Assembly: GCA_033002965.1 (NCBI GenBank)
Contig: JAURVB010003554.1
Span: 1 to 64,000, forward strand
Reading direction: 5' to 3'
DNA: 64,000 nucleotides
Source of the DNA: Piper betle
Lineage: Eukaryota; Streptophyta; Magnoliopsida; Piperales; Piperaceae
Part shown: one piece after another, positions 1 through 13,123 of the stretch
Position numbering within the stretch: position 1 is the first letter of the stretch
Layout: every line of letters begins with the position of its first letter
Program-made: the position numbers and the translations under genes
Notes under the pieces: model-generated
What the model was told of the DNA's origin: nothing
Database searches by the model: none
The model's input: only the letters and a program-made list of their open reading frames with translations

Positions 1-1326
1 AATCACCACTCGACACGCCCTCTTTCCTATTCTAAACAAAACATGATAAAATAAGACAATAAATCGAGAGCGAATCTTAAACGGACCTGGTAGAAGCTCT
101 AAGCATGTCCTCACGCCTAGGCGACGAGCTTCTACTGTATGCCAATACATCAAATCTAGAAGCTAATGCCCACTAAATGAATGATGCATCAAACTCATCA
201 TGAACATCACAATCAACATAATCATCATCCATCACAATCAATAATCATTAGTGTAAAAATAATTCTAAGTCATCATATTCATATCAATTTTATTATGTTT
301 TTCTAAGTTATGTTGCCGTTGATTAGCATACCCATATTTAATTTACTTAATTAGATCACTAGCGTTCATTTACAATCAATCAAATCATGCAAATCATCAT
401 TTCATTCACAATCAGGCGTTCATCATATCAAACAATCAATCCTAGTATGTTTTGGTAATAATTATTAATTTAAATAAATAAATTAGAGGTAATCATACCT
501 CGCGTCGTCAGCAATAAGCGACGGCTAGGGTTTGCCGCCCATCGTGGAGCTTGAATTCGGCTCTCAACAGTGTTCAAAGTTCGATCAAGTTCGACTGGAT
601 GAGTTCGGCAAAAGATCCAGTGAATTCCAACAAATCTAGTTTTCTGGCAAGTTTCGGTGGTTTTTCGATGGGTTTCAATAGTTTTGCTGAGCTTTCTAAT
701 GTCGTGGAGGCTGGTGGCGGCCAGAGGTGCTCGGGGTGGCACAGCGACGGTGCGGCTGTGCTTTGGTGGTGTCGATCAGTGGCGGGGTGGCATTGGATGC
801 AGTGGCAAGGGTTTTGGGGGTGAAGAAGAGAAGTGCTGGGGAGAGGGGGGGAGGGTAGAAGATGGTGTCGGGGTGTTCGGTGGCAAACTTGTAAATAAAA
901 CTTGACTTGAGTCCGACTCGAGTCAAAAAATAATAATTAAAGCTTAATAAATCCTAAAATAAATCTAGAAAAATAGGGGAAAATCCCATAAAACATAATA
1001 CACACCATAACAGTACAATGACATGATCTATAACTAATATCTCACCCAAATTGTCCTACAACACATCTTAATGCATTATTTGGCCTAAAAAAAATTCTAA
1101 ATCAAATACATAAAAATATATATATTGCATAATTTTGTAGATTCTAATAATTCATTTCTCACTATTTTTTCGACGTTATCATCATATATACCTGACCCTC
1201 ATTGCTCCTAACTCACGGTTGGCCTTTACTCACCTATGCGGCTCATGAAATTGACTCTACTCAAACCAACGGTTGAACCGAATGGTTCGCTAATGTAAAA
1301 CTCTGACTCAAGTCATGGATTTTACA
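1..1326 (-). mobile_element. Partial gypsy LTR (3' LTR of a minus-strand element)
   Basis: This stretch matches the long LTRs at 19670-24167 and 29786-32573 segment by segment. Shared blocks include the Asn/His-codon-like CATCA-rich AT stretch near 150-460, the GGCGACGAGC block near 120 and the G-rich block at 690-870. It ends in TTTTACA at 1326. It is followed at once by ACCTTCCCTCCTTAG, which read on the minus strand is a purine-rich polypurine tract of the same form as at 24168-24179. The LTR start lies left of the window. Open frames here, such as 551-823, are not genes. Orientation is minus. Confidence 0.8.
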
Positions 1327-2275
1327 ACCTTCCCTCCTTAGAAAAATTTCATCCTTGAAATTTTAACCAAGGAAGTTTCAAATTCATACTTTGAAGTCCG
1401 GGACACTCTGGAATATTTGGCACAAAGAGTCGACCTCTCAATCTGACTAACCCATCTGCATCTTTGGCCAATTCTTGATGTGTTCCTTGTTTCAACCATT
1501 GCTTCAACTGTGGATCTGTTTTTGTGCAATTCTGATTTGCTCAAGTACGCTCGGTTGAATAGTCAGTCGAGCCATCATTCCAACCAATTGTATCTGGCTC
1601 GTAGTATACTGAGTCACTGATATTTCTGCCAATCCTGCAGAGTACACAACTCTCCTGGCTTCCTACTCAACGCACCCGCTACCACGTTCGCTTTGCCCCC
1701 ATGGTAGGCTATGTCAATTTCCTAATCTGCTAACATCTCTAACCATTTTCTCTATTTGTTGTTCAACTCCTTCTATGTGAAGATATATTTCAGACTCTGG
1801 TGATCTATCAAAAGTCTAAAAGATGTTCAATAGAAGTAGTGCCTCCATATTCTGAGGGTAAATATGACGGTTGTAAGCTCCAGGTCATGTATAGGATAGT
1901 TACACTCATGCACCTTGAGCTAGCGAGATGTATAAGCTATAACCTTATCCTTCTGCATCAAAACACAACCTAGTCCAATTCCGGAGGCATCTGTGTAAGC
2001 TACAAAATCCTTGTGTCCCTCGAGCAATGTGTGCTAGGTGCCAAAGTCAATCTCTCCTTCAGCATCCTGAAACTTTACTCACATTCCTTCGTCCACTTAA
2101 ACCATTCCTCCTTCCTACTCTATCGTGTAAGAGGGGATGCTATAGAAGAGAAACCCTAAATAAGCGTGTTTGGCAGCACCTAGCTGAGGCCTAGGAAACT
2201 CCAAACCTCTGTAGGGTGTGCTGTGGCTGATTTCCCAACTGGTATCTCTGCTTCTATCCTGGCTGGGTCTACTTG
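1327..2275 (-). pseudogene. Gypsy pol remnant: RNase H and end of RT, integrase deleted
   Basis: Read on the minus strand, this piece matches 25600-26465 of the full element downstream. It contains the RNase H region, with a degenerate HECNYP...LELTT stretch near 1830-1920 and AYTSR-stop-LKVHE at 1908-1940, and the start of the RT tail near 2230-2270. Directly behind the polypurine tract the sequence jumps from the 3' noncoding tail to this block. The integrase and chromodomain part (24240-25598 in the other copy) is therefore missing. The same TAG stop before LKVHE occurs in both copies. The element cannot have been autonomous. Confidence 0.75.
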
Positions 2276-2970
2276 TGATACCATGGCAAATCTGTACAAC
2301 AAAGGTCAAATAAGAATTGATGTTACAAAGGATAATTCATATTAGGTAGGCTTGAAAAAGGCCCAGACTCATCAAAAGAAATGCCTATATCATTTTCCAT
2401 CAACATAGCAAGCCAAATATTTCACCTCGAAAGTCGCTAGGGCAAATTCTAAAAGTCATGACCATCATGTACAATCCTTATTACAAAACAATCATCGAAA
2501 TCATCTAAACCAAAGGATTGTGAAAATAATATAAGGTAGAGAACCAACTCTCAAATGTAATCTTTACTCAGTTCATCCCTCATATTAATTAATCAAGTTT
2601 TCCCAAGAAAGGTAAGACTAATTCACATGTATCTATCATTGAACCAAGAGACTAAAATACCATTAAATAATAAAATTTTTATACTAAACTATATATATAT
2701 ATATAATATGTATATCTAAATCTAAACATGAGTCAAGAGTGAACAATATGCATAAAATTAAGGCATCACCCCCAAACTTAAACTAAACATTGTCCTAAAA
2801 AATAAAAATAAAGACAAAGAAGTGAAAGAGAACTCCCTCATAACAATTAGTCGGTGGATGATTATCATCAATAACTGAATTTGGACTTGACCCACACTTC
2901 ATTGACTTTAAATGATCGATCTCCTTGTTCAGTCTTAATTTTAATTGCACTATGTGCGAAAAAACTTTTG

Positions 2971-3591
2971 TCAAGGAGAAATTGACCAACAACCACACCA
3001 GATGCCATGTTTGTCTGCTATAGTCCAAGCAATAGCTGACTTGTGATCTTTTAGTATTCTAATCAGCTTTTCTTTCTGCAATATAGTTAGCTCTGAAGAT
3101 ATAATAATAGGAAGAGTGTCATTAAACCCTAAGAAAATATATCTGAGATGTTTTGGAAGTTGCTTTAGCTCTAAAATAGGTGGTAGTTCAACTGATGGCA
3201 GCAATCTGTGGAATGGTAGATCTGAGGTTTTCACAACTTTGAATCGTTGAGGCAAAATTGATTGTGAATCTAATACTTTAACCATCTCATCCACATCAAT
3301 ATCTTCTTCACAAAGAGAATTTATGGCTTTATGTAATGAATTACTAAACTGATCCCTTTTGCATCCGAGTAAGCTAACCAATGTATTGAGTTCATTTTCG
3401 TTATTTGGTTTTTCATCTTTTTCCTTAACTTCATTGGGCTGAACTGGTTCCTGTAAAGTAATACCACTCTGGGTTGGTATAACTTTGCAATGCTCTTGAC
3501 CATCATTCCTTGGTTGTTCTGGTTGGCTAGGAAGTACACCCTTAGGTTGCTCACTAGGTTCCTTATTTAATTGCACCATAACTTGTTGCAT
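2971..3591 (-). pseudogene. Athila-like Gag-Pol linker fragment
   Basis: The 206-residue minus-strand frame holds a Pro/Gln/Glu-rich stretch, then SLLGCKRDQFSNSLHKAI. It goes on with the conserved run ELKQLPKHLRYIFLG..DTLPIIIS and AIAWTIADKHGI. In Athila/Tat-type polyproteins this run lies between protease and reverse transcriptase and leads into the RT N-terminus. Here it breaks off after KHGI, and no YVDD-type RT core follows. The frame is a decayed part of a polyprotein, not a host gene. The family assignment rests on the motif run. Confidence 0.7.
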
Positions 3592-3659
3592 AAACTGTTG
3601 TTGTTGTTGTTGTTACTGATTTTGCATAAATTGCTGCATAGTTTGTTGCATGGAATTGA

Positions 3660-4060
3660 ACATTTGGACTAAATTCAATTGTTGTTGTTATTCCTGAAAA
3701 AAAGTGAAGGAGGTCGAGAATGCTGTGATGGTGGTGGTGGATTATTGGGGACAACAATCAATTGTGAAGAATTATTCCATGAAAAATTGGGGTTATTGCG
3801 CCAGCCTGTATTGTAGGTGTTGGAATAGGAATTGTTGTTCATATTATAGTTGCCTACGTAGTTAACTTGATATGTTGCACATTGACCTGTAAAATGTCCT
3901 TGTCCACACCATTCACACCTTGGTTCCACAGCTTTAACCTGTCTCTGTATATTAAGATTTTGAACTTGATTAGTTAAAGCACTGACCTGAGTAGATAAAG
4001 CAGTAAGCGCATCTAATTCTAAAACTCTGGTAGTCCTCCTTGAGTGCATGGCTTCTTCCT
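3660..4060 (-). pseudogene. Athila-like Gag C-terminal region with zinc knuckle
   Basis: The minus-strand frame encodes a coiled-coil-like LSTQVSALTNQVQNLNIQ segment and a zinc knuckle, CEWCGQGHFTGQC (Cys-X2-Cys-X3-His-X4-Cys). An Asn-rich YSNTYNTGWRNNPNFSW segment follows, which is typical of Athila-type Gag, and then poly-Asn and poly-Gln tracts encoded by GTT/TTG runs at 3590-3700. It would package element RNA in a virus-like particle. Stops and frameshifts separate it from the downstream linker frame. Confidence 0.75.
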
Positions 4061-4304
4061 CTATTGGTTCTTATGCTCTTCTTACAGCAGCACACAAGTT
4101 TCTCAAAGTCCTTTCAATCTCTAGATCACAAGAAGACAAAGATGACCGTACTAATCTATGCATAAACAAATGATAACAATTAAATGATAGTAAGGAAGAA
4201 GACAATGATATAGTTTTTTCTTTTTTCTTTAAATCAGACACTAAAATCTATAAATAAAAGAAAACTCTCAAAATTCTAATCCTAAATTAACTTAGAAAAT
4301 TCGG

Positions 4305-4323
4305 TCTCCCGGCAATGGAGCCA
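4305..4323 (-). promoter_or_regulatory. Primer binding site, tRNA-Asp type
   Basis: On the minus strand this reads TGGCTCCATTGCCGGGAGA. It resembles the tRNA-Asp complement TGGCGCCGTTGCCGGGG used by Athila/Tat elements, with changes at positions 5 and 8. It lies just inside the LTR at 4325-5476, in the expected place for minus-strand DNA priming. Confidence 0.75.
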
Positions 4324-4324
4324 A

Positions 4325-5476
4325 AAATTTTTCGAATATTTTCAATGGCGTGCAAGTATACATGGTCAAAACAACTAATATAATGATAAATCGAGTATCG
4401 TCCCACAGGGAGATGAATATCCTATAATTAATTAAAGAAAATAAAATGAGGAGCAAAAAAATAACTGACTTAACTAAATCTAAGTAATAACTTTAAATTA
4501 AAAGCGAAGTCAAAATTATAAAACTCGTTCTAGAGTCGAATTTCCCTTAACATGAATTTAATCTTCATCAAATCTAACTCTTATCTTTTATTCCTTCGGA
4601 TTGTCGATCTAGGATAATTATATGACATGGTGGCTCCCACTCCTTCATGCTTTTATTATTTTGCCTAAATTTCTACCTCCTGGTGATAATTGATTAATCA
4701 ACAAGATAATGCATTAAGAATTAACTTACAATCGCATACGGTGTTGTGTATCTTCCGACCACAACGACAAACAAGTCAAAAGACTCATCGTATGATGAAT
4801 TATCAATGACTAATCTAATTAATTTCTCCCGAAATCTAATTAAACCTCGTGATCTAAGAAATATGTGATCAATCTATTCTTAGCATTAAAAATATGACAA
4901 TTCAAACGATCCGATTGAATAAAAGAGTAAGAGCTTGAAATAAATTCAATTAAATCATGTTAAGTTCCATTCTTCTCTAGAACGAAATAAAAAACTACTC
5001 CATAATAAAAGTTGAAAACAATATAAAAAAGAAACTAATTTTTATTATGAAAGAAAAGAATTCAAAAACTAAAGCTACTTCTTTCACTACACTCCGAAGC
5101 CAAGAGATGAGATATGATAACAACAAATGACCACCCCTTTATATAGAAGTGGAGATACAAGAATTCGAAGAGAATGTTCACAAATCGACGTAGTCTAATT
5201 AATTATAATGTCCCTTCAAGTTTCCAACTGTTCGAATCCATTGAATACCATAAATTGTAGCCATTGGGTGGGGCTAAGTGTTATGACCAATCAAATCCAA
5301 AGGTTAATTTATTCATCTTTTTCTCTATTGAAACACCAAAATTAAGCATATCTAATAAAATATTAATTAACTAGAATATAATGAAATATATCACTAAATT
5401 AATAATGCTTATACCCGAAAAGTACAAAATCATATTAAAAACATGGGTAAATATTATATATTTTAAACACTTAACA
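4325..5476 (-). mobile_element. Athila-like 5' LTR
   Basis: On the minus strand it starts TGTTAAGTGTTTAAAATAT at 5476. It ends near 4325 after the run that on the plus strand reads ATCGTCCCACAGGGAG (4393-4410), a block common at the ends of such LTRs. A TATA-like TTTATATAG lies at 5138-5146 and would serve as a minus-strand promoter. The exact right end next to the primer site is uncertain. No matching second LTR was found. Confidence 0.65.
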
Positions 5477-6195
5477 AGGGGGTCGCCAGAGATCATTGTC
5501 GGCATTGATGGATGGCGGTAATACATGCAGGTGATGGTGGTGGCGACTGAGGGTGGAAAATAGAGAGAAAAGGAGGAAGAGAAGGAAGGAGGAAGGGGCG
5601 GAGGTGAGGCAGAGTTGACGACGAGGGGCTTTGTCGGGGTGGTGGTGGTTAGCAGTGGCGTTGGAGGTCACCGGTGGAGGAAGGGTGAAATTAACAAGTT
5701 GGGTGGCTTGGAGGAGGACGAAACCTAGGAGAATAAAAGAAGAAGGGAAGAGGTCAGGGGTAGTCTTATAATTAAAACTTGACTCGCTCCCACCTTGAGT
5801 CAATAATAATAATTAAATTCAAATAAATATCAAATAAATATTATAAAATTCTATAAATTAAAATGTACTCAAATAAATAAACTAACATGTTATAAACCTA
5901 TCAACCCACCCAAAATCCTATCTAGCACATCCTAATACAATAAACAGCTTAATTCTAATTTCTATTGTCTAATGCACGAAACAATAAACAATCTGGCATA
6001 CTGTTACATATTCTGATAACTCATTTTTAAACTATGTTACTGATATTTTCATCATACACTTAGTATACTTGATCCTCGTGGCTCATAATTCACGGTCGGC
6101 CTTGGCTCAACGCATGTGTTCTAAAACTGACTCTACTTTGACCGACGGTTGACCTGATCGGTTTGTGAATATGAAACCCTGACTCAAGTAACTCA
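5477..6195 (-). mobile_element. Partial gypsy LTR
   Basis: It resumes the first gypsy family. A G-rich block (5477-5760) is followed by AAACTTGACTCG (5775-5786), the ACCCACCC segment (5905-5915) and the terminal block with CTCACGGTCGGCC and GACTCAAGTAACTC near 6090-6195. These follow the order seen at 31900-32573. The first part of the LTR is missing, so the Athila insertion and a deletion removed it. The terminal TTTTACA is not preserved. Confidence 0.65.
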
Positions 6196-7100
6196 ACCCT
6201 AAGGCCGATGAATAATCAAGCTTTATCAAAAAGCTTAATTTCACCAAATGAAGTTGTCAACCTTTTACTGAACTTGCACTTTAGAACAATTAAATCTCTA
6301 TTGAATATTTGGATAATGGGCATCCTTTTCCTTCTTGCACTAAGCTCCATATATAGCCATATAACATAGTGTTATGCACCATTCAACCCTTCAACCATTC
6401 AACCACTTGAGCATTAAAGTGGAGTAGTCTCCTCGAAACTCCCACACAAGTTTCCCTTTCAAGTTTGAATTAAAATAAACACATTCAAAACTTAAAGCTT
6501 TTTATTGGCATTTCAGTCTTCAAGGTTTCACCGAAGCTTTAGCTTTTGTCCAAGTCCAAGTCCAAGAATTCATTACCAAGACCAACTTTATGTCCAAAAG
6601 CCTTTATGTCCAAGTCCAAATACAATCTGAAATGTCACCACATTCTAAATTTTTAAACATTAAATCAACGTGCTCTAGTTAAACTGAACCTTATCTAGAG
6701 TAATTTATCATGTAATCAACATGAATTAATGTTTTATCATCAAATTGTAGAGTCAACAAGTCCAAGACTAAACAGAAGTATAACATTCCATCATAGCATC
6801 TTGCATTATTTTGAATTAAACCACTTGTGTAGGGAAGGAGCAATGCATTCTAAAGTACTCAAAAGGAAGAGCTTAAAGACCTTAAGTGTGAAGATCATTA
6901 AGACAAGCTCAAAGGAAGGCTTCATATGGATTGACACTATTAACTTAAAAAGTTCACAGAACATGGAAGTTTTCATCATCAGAAAGGGGGCAATGTTAAA
7001 CCTTATTTTGATATGACAACTCTCTAAGGTTAAGCAAGGAAAAGCAAGCAACCAACTTATATCAAAATCAACTCACAAAGATTTTAAAGTGTTGAAGTCA
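6196..7100. other. AT-rich stretch without a recognisable gene
   Basis: Short phrases recur here (TCCAAGTCCAAG near 6550-6610, CCATTCAACC near 6380-6400), but no conserved protein motif is visible on either strand. The two opposite frames at 6729-7051 are short and look fortuitous. It may be part of the LTR-like stretch that follows. Confidence 0.4.
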
Positions 7101-8880
7101 TGGGAATTCGACATGCATTTGGTTAGGACTTTGAAACTAAACTAGGAGATACAAAATAATGAAGATGGAGTTTCAACCTTTCACTGGCCTTCGGTCAAGC
7201 GTTCGACAATTGAAGACCTATATCTTGATGGGAAGTTGTGTAGAAATTAAGCTGGTTAACCATCGATTAAGGGTTCAGCTACTAAAGACAAAAGTTTTGA
7301 ATTTGAAGAGTTGAAGTGTTAAATTCAGCAAGAATTTGTTTGCACGTTCGACTAATCTCCTAGTGAAACTGCGGAAGCTGATCGTGAAGTTTGGAAGCTC
7401 GCAATAGATTGGTCAATTTTGGGAAGATTGTTCAATAGATGTTTGGTCACATTTTTGGTATCTATAGCTAATGTAGCTAGTGTTAAGAGAACGTTTAGTT
7501 AGCATTTGGTTGATCATTCAGTAGCTGATCGTTCTGGAAAAGTTACTGAAATTAGCCATTGGAAAAAGTAAAGGGGGTTCAAACTCCAATGGCAACTATT
7601 CTTGGAGAGGCTATGGAAACCTATAAATAGGGCCTTGGAGAGTGTGTTTTGAACACCTCTAACTACTTTTGTAAATGCTAGACTCTCTTGGATCTAAATT
7701 AGATGGACAAGCTTGTATTAAGCAAGGCTTACCTATTAGCTTGTATTCTAGGTGTTTTTACTATTCCAAGGAGAGTGTATTATAAGAGGTCAACTCAAAT
7801 GTGTTTGAGTAGCTTGTGAACTCCCAAGGTGTGGGAGTGTGTGTGTGTGAGGAAGCATCTTGCTTGGGAGAGAAGGTGCTTGGAGAAGGTGTAACTTCAA
7901 AAGGTTGTAAAGTTCCATGGGAGTTTGGAGCTTGTTGGAGCTAGGATCCTTGGAACTTAGCATTAAAGAAGGAAGACTTACTCAGACTCCAATGGTGTTT
8001 GGAGTACAAGGCTCCTTGGCACTTGTGAAGTGCTTATGAAGGAGGCCTAGCTTACTTGCTTGTAAGTGTACACGTTGGTTTGTCTAGTAGAGTTATGAAG
8101 ACCTACTCACCAAAGGACTTGGTGAGCTAGAAGAGAGGAGTAAAAGTCTTAGTGCCAATGATGCCTTTCTTCTATGCACACCCAACACATAAAAATTGTT
8201 AGCCATCAGATTTACATCAAAGGGTGTTGATATAGCAATTATTATTAATTTAGGAAGAATGGGAAGGTATTTAGTAAGTAGATGGGTAGTATCTCTAGAA
8301 TCGAAAATGGTTATTAGTGAGTTTTTGTCATCAAAACCATCAAAATTTTCGATTAACTCAATATAATGGCTCACAAGGTGTTACGCGTTGGGTGTGTAGG
8401 GAAGTTGGGCGTCGTAGGCACCAAAGTTCAAAAGAGTACTAGTTGAGAACCTCTTTGAAAATTTGTTTTGTGTCTTCTCTTCTTCTCCTTAGCCGTGTGC
8501 TATTACCTCTTTTGCAATCATTTGTTTGCCCACTTACTTAACTCCTTTGTGTTTGATGTTATCACTATTGGGAGTTAAGTACTAACAAGTACGAGGTCAA
8601 TTCACTACTTGTATGGTTTGACTTATTTACTAACACAAAGCAATTTGGATTAGAACTTGTTGTGCCTCACACACAAACTATTACTTGAGTTCATATTGTC
8701 TATTTCCCTGATTAATTCATTTCTGCTTACTTGCTTATTAAATACTTGTGCTTAAATCATTTTCACAATTTTGTCTTACGATCTATATAAGGCCCCTAAG
8801 GATTGTATAGATCTAGTCATTTATGGTAAGTATTTGTTGTTAGCATCCTCCCACATTAGGTGCGCGCCTTCAATTTTGAC
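7100..8880 (+). repeat. Probable decayed LTR or leader of a copia-type element
   Basis: It contains a promoter-like CCTATAAATAGGG at 7620-7632. A long low-complexity leader with repeated phrases such as CTTGGAG, GTGTGTGTG and AAGGTG follows. From 8400 there is a T/C-rich stretch, with AATTCATTTCTGCTTACTTGC near 8720. This arrangement (TATA, long G/T-rich leader, pyrimidine-rich tail) is common in long copia LTRs. No clear terminal TG/CA, target duplication or primer site was found, so the call is tentative. The block at 8160-8375 has a different composition and may be a separate insertion. Confidence 0.35.
8093..8374 (-). other. Unassigned minus-strand frame of 93 codons
   Basis: The frame starts MSHYIELIENFDGFDDKN and contains ISTPFDVNLMANNFYVLG. 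It has no motif I recognise. Its C-terminal third is Leu/Ser-rich and looks like read-through of noncoding DNA. It may be a small gene fragment or chance. Confidence 0.2.
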
Positions 8881-11800
8881 GTTGAGATAAAAGCTTTTAT
8901 GCTTTGTCTAGAAACTTGAATGGTTCAATCTCAAAAGAAAGATGAATCAAAGTCAATTTATTTGCAATTGTCATGTCCTACTAGTATAAGTGGAACAATG
9001 TAATGGAAAAAATATGAAGTCAGTGAAGATCAATAAAGTTTGGACTATAGCTGATTTCTCAAAGATGAATTGATTGTAGAATGCATCAAATATGAGAAAT
9101 TTTGTTTTCAATTAGTTTGAGCTACCTTTGTTTGCCAGTTTTTGTAGACCAAAACACATTTTGATATGGAATTACATTTTAATGAATGTTTATTCACTTA
9201 TTTTGTATGGCGAGTTGGATGAATAAATATCCAACAACTTGATGAGTTGGTTATACCAAACATAGAGAGCAAAATTTTCTAAACTCCACTATTCAGTGTC
9301 TAGTCTGATGTAATCATCTATATAGTATAATTTTGTTTCCACAAAGCCATATTTTTTTATAGTTTAAGATGATATAAGAGTATCATTATATTTAGAATAA
9401 AACGTTCAAATACTTGATTTGTATTTCTATCTAGTAATGTGGATAATATTTTGCTATCTAATTATATTGTAGTGTATTTCCTTTCTTTTAATACATTGGT
9501 TGTCCTCATTTTTTTATTTGAAGGAAATGGGTACAAATCTGAAATTCTTTTAGCGGAATCATTTGAAGAAATTATGATCTCTATTAAAAGAATCTTATAT
9601 TGTAGAAGGTTCTTAAATGATTCAATATGAGGTTATTAAACCCAAAGATTCATAGTAGCAAAGGTAAACACATGACTATTTGAAATATAACTCCTGATAG
9701 AAGCAATAAATAACAAAAATTCTCATTTTTCCTATAGTTAATAACTTTATGTATATCATGATCTATGTATATCATGATTTGCATGCGACCAAATAGTTAA
9801 TAGCTTTCTGTATATCATGATTGGCATTCAACCATATATAGCCTATGCGGGACATATGTGATGATATCATTAGATCCAAGTCCAGCTTATAACAAACTAT
9901 GAAAGGATCTTAAGGGCATTGCAACTATTCTCTTCCACATAGAGAATGAAAAATGGTTTTACATGTTCACTGAGCCAGTATTTTTATTAGCGAGTTAGAA
10001 ACAATCATGTATTGTTTGATTAACCATGAAAGCATAATGTTAGCTTATGCTAGAGCATTGCAAGAAGATGTTTAGTTCTGACGAATTTTATATTGTTTAG
10101 GGATACTCATTCCAATTTTATTGTCTATGACCTTTTATTATGACAATGAGGTTATGATAACTTACGTTGAGTACCAAAAATATAATAGCAAAACCAAACA
10201 TAATGATATCTAATCTAATTTTATTAGAGATATTTTCTAGTCAAACGAAGTGAACTTGAAATATAAATTACACATTAGTTGGTTTAAGTCCAACTTAGAA
10301 AACTTTTTTATGTGATGTGGATGTCTCTCACATTAGGATGGTGAGATCAATTATTTCGATATTTGTATTTCAATTTTAACAATTCTTTATTGATAGAGAT
10401 TTATTTTTTACTTCATTGCAATTATATTAACACATATGAATAGTATATTTAATGGGATGAATGACTCCTTACTAAGTATTCATCTCTATTACTAGGGAGC
10501 AATCAGAAATGGGACAACGGTACATGGTACCCCACAACAATATATCCCATAGATAGCAGTATTTGAGACTTTAAATAGCTACAATGTTGACGTAACTATG
10601 CTAAGTTTCTTAGTTCAATTGCTAATGAGTAGTGATTGGACCTAGATCTGTATGGTGTTGATTATAGACATATGCTCTTTTAGAGTATATAATCTACTAT
10701 TACACGTGATACATACCGCACGTACTTTTTCGACCTCAAGAATAGTAAGAGAATGATCTCTAATTCCCTACTAAGTGAGATCCTCAAAGCAATATTTATT
10801 TTCTTGTACCCTAATACTTTCAACTATATTTGATCTGATAAAATTATATAACTTACTTTTGATTGCTACCTTTTAACCATTGAATGATTCGGTGACAAGG
10901 AATTTATCTAGGAAAGTCATTATTTTAGTCATCAAAAGGAAATTGAGTATGCAAGAATGTGGCTATTGGGAGTGGAGTCATCATTTTAACCATCTGACTT
11001 TTTATTATTTGATCGTATCCAAGTTATGACCATTATTGTGCTCACGATGGGCTACATAATGTAGATACTGGGAGTGGAGTAATTATTTATGATTGAGAGA
11101 TGTCATAATTTCACTAATAGTCTAGGGAAAGTAAGTACCTAAAAGTTCTTATATTATCCTTACCAGGTGCATAGTGATAGCCTTATTGTGTCAATATTTT
11201 TGCATCTCAATATGATCAAACTAAATAAGCATTGTCATGCACTTCATGCACGAGTGGGAGAGTTTAGTATGCACACATAAATAGGTGATGCGCTACTCCT
11301 TATATTATGTAAGGATGAGATATTGGATGTAATTTTTATTGAACACTCAATATTTGGGAAGAAATCCCAAATTCCCTAAATGTCTTCTATTTTAGGAGAA
11401 TAACCTACACAAAGCCTAATTAGTACTTATGCATACCTCCTATTTTAGGTTGGAATCCATAATAGGGAAGGCATGTGAAAAGAAAATTTTGGCATGCTGC
11501 AGAATATCTAAAATGCTTAATAAAGAGTTAACATTGAAAGCAAAGATCTTGTGCTATGAAGATATTAAACAAATATAACTGACTATATACAAATAATCAC
11601 AACAAATGTTAATGAACAAGTTCCACCAAACACGTTCAATAATTTGTATATAAGGCAAAATCAATTAAAGCACAAAAGAATAAAGACAAGGTATCAGATA
11701 CCAAGATTTTTAAAGAAGTTCCCAACTGGTACATCCACTCTTATATTTCATCGTATCCTATAGTCAGTTAGGGCTTCTATACTTTGCTCTGGCCAAACTG

Positions 11801-13123
11801 AACAAGTGTTATAATATAAGGTACAACCACTTATCTTTTACCAAGCAAAACCCAAACGCTTCGCAAGCCACTTGTCCTTCACTGCACTCAACACTGAGAC
11901 AGCTTCACAAAATACACTTGTCTTTCACCCCTTCACCTTTAGTTTGACTTCACAAGCTGAAACTTGATACTTATAATTAAAACATCACTCAAGCCCACTT
12001 CACACCCGAAGTGCACAACAACCCTCTAGTGCAAGCACTCATCACAAGATCACACTTGATCTTATTTACAACAATTCCTCACACGACCAACACGATCTTT
12101 ACAACACAAAAGATATACAAAATACAAAGTATTGTCTGATCAATATTAAGGTAAATCATCATGAAATTCATATGATCAATATTTCATTATCAAAATCCCA
12201 AATGCACAAATGTCAAACTTAACATGTTCATGTAAGAGTCTTATTGTTATTGTCCTATAAAAAGACCACATAATAGTATGGTCGCTATTATTTTTCTGGC
12301 GAGGGTGTGGGAGAAGGAATAAGGGTTTCGGTGCTTGGCTTGGGGATTTAGGCTGTGGAAGATAAATCTTCTCCATCTGTGAGAAATTTGAATCTTTGAG
12401 AACATCTTCAACCTTATTTCGCTTTAAGGTACACATTCGACCATAGTTTTAAATAATTCTTTAGACTCTTAATTTTGTTGAGCTATGATATGCTATTATA
12501 AGTTTTAAAGTCGAACTAATTCTTTTAGTGATGGACGTTAGTCCATTGAGAAACCCAAATCTTCTATTGGAGTCAATATTTCAAAGTCATTAAATATTTT
12601 GAACCCTAAAATCATTGCTTAGTTGGAAAATTTTATAGAATATGCACATCCCATTGTTGTTCATTTTTTTTATGGGACTTAACATCTCTATTATTTGATA
12701 GTTTGTTTTCTTGATAGCCCTTATATTATGGGTTTGAGGTGGTTAATGATCTCTTGCCCTTTCCTTTTCTGGTTAACAACCATGTTGTTCTTGACATTAA
12801 TGTTGGAGTCATTTATATATAATTTAATGCTTACTAATGATAATATTTTATAGATATGTTAACGTTAAAATGATTATATGAACATAAAAATCACCCTGAA
12901 AGCAGAAGTTTTGGTGATTAATGAACTTACAGGATTAATTCTTTTTTAATTGAAAATGTATATCTAAAAATAATTAGTTTACACTTTGAATTTTGTAATT
13001 ATACAATAATTGGTATTTTATGACAACATGATTGTTTATTCTTATATTATTATAATTTTGCCCAATAGTAAACATTGTATGCATAATCATAAATGGTGTT
13101 TTATTTTACATCCATGATTTTAA
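8881..13123. other. Long AT-rich intergenic stretch
   Basis: I see no conserved coding motif on either strand. Small features include three copies of TATGTATATCATGAT (9750-9825) and a GGTATCAGATACCAAG palindromic phrase at 11690-11705 in an otherwise decayed, retroelement-like A/C-rich block (11600-12130). A 62-codon frame (9439-9630) and an 86-codon frame (12176-12436) have no recognisable content. Confidence 0.4.

Larger units (their letters stand above)
2276..5476 (-). mobile_element. Athila-like Ty3/gypsy element, truncated, nested in the gypsy relic
   Basis: In minus-strand order it shows one LTR (about 4325-5476), a primer site complementary to tRNA-Asp (4305-4323), a Gag zinc-knuckle region (3660-4060) and a Gag-Pol linker (2971-3591). 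AT-rich noncoding DNA follows down to about 2276. RT, RNase H and integrase are absent, and no second LTR is seen. The flanks on both sides belong to the other gypsy family (pol remnant left, LTR piece right), so this element appears inserted between them. The left boundary is uncertain. Confidence 0.65.

Noticed and set aside
11690..11705. GGTATCAGATACC as a possible primer binding site
   Set aside because: It is a palindrome, extends poorly to the tRNA complement, and no LTR end was found beside it.
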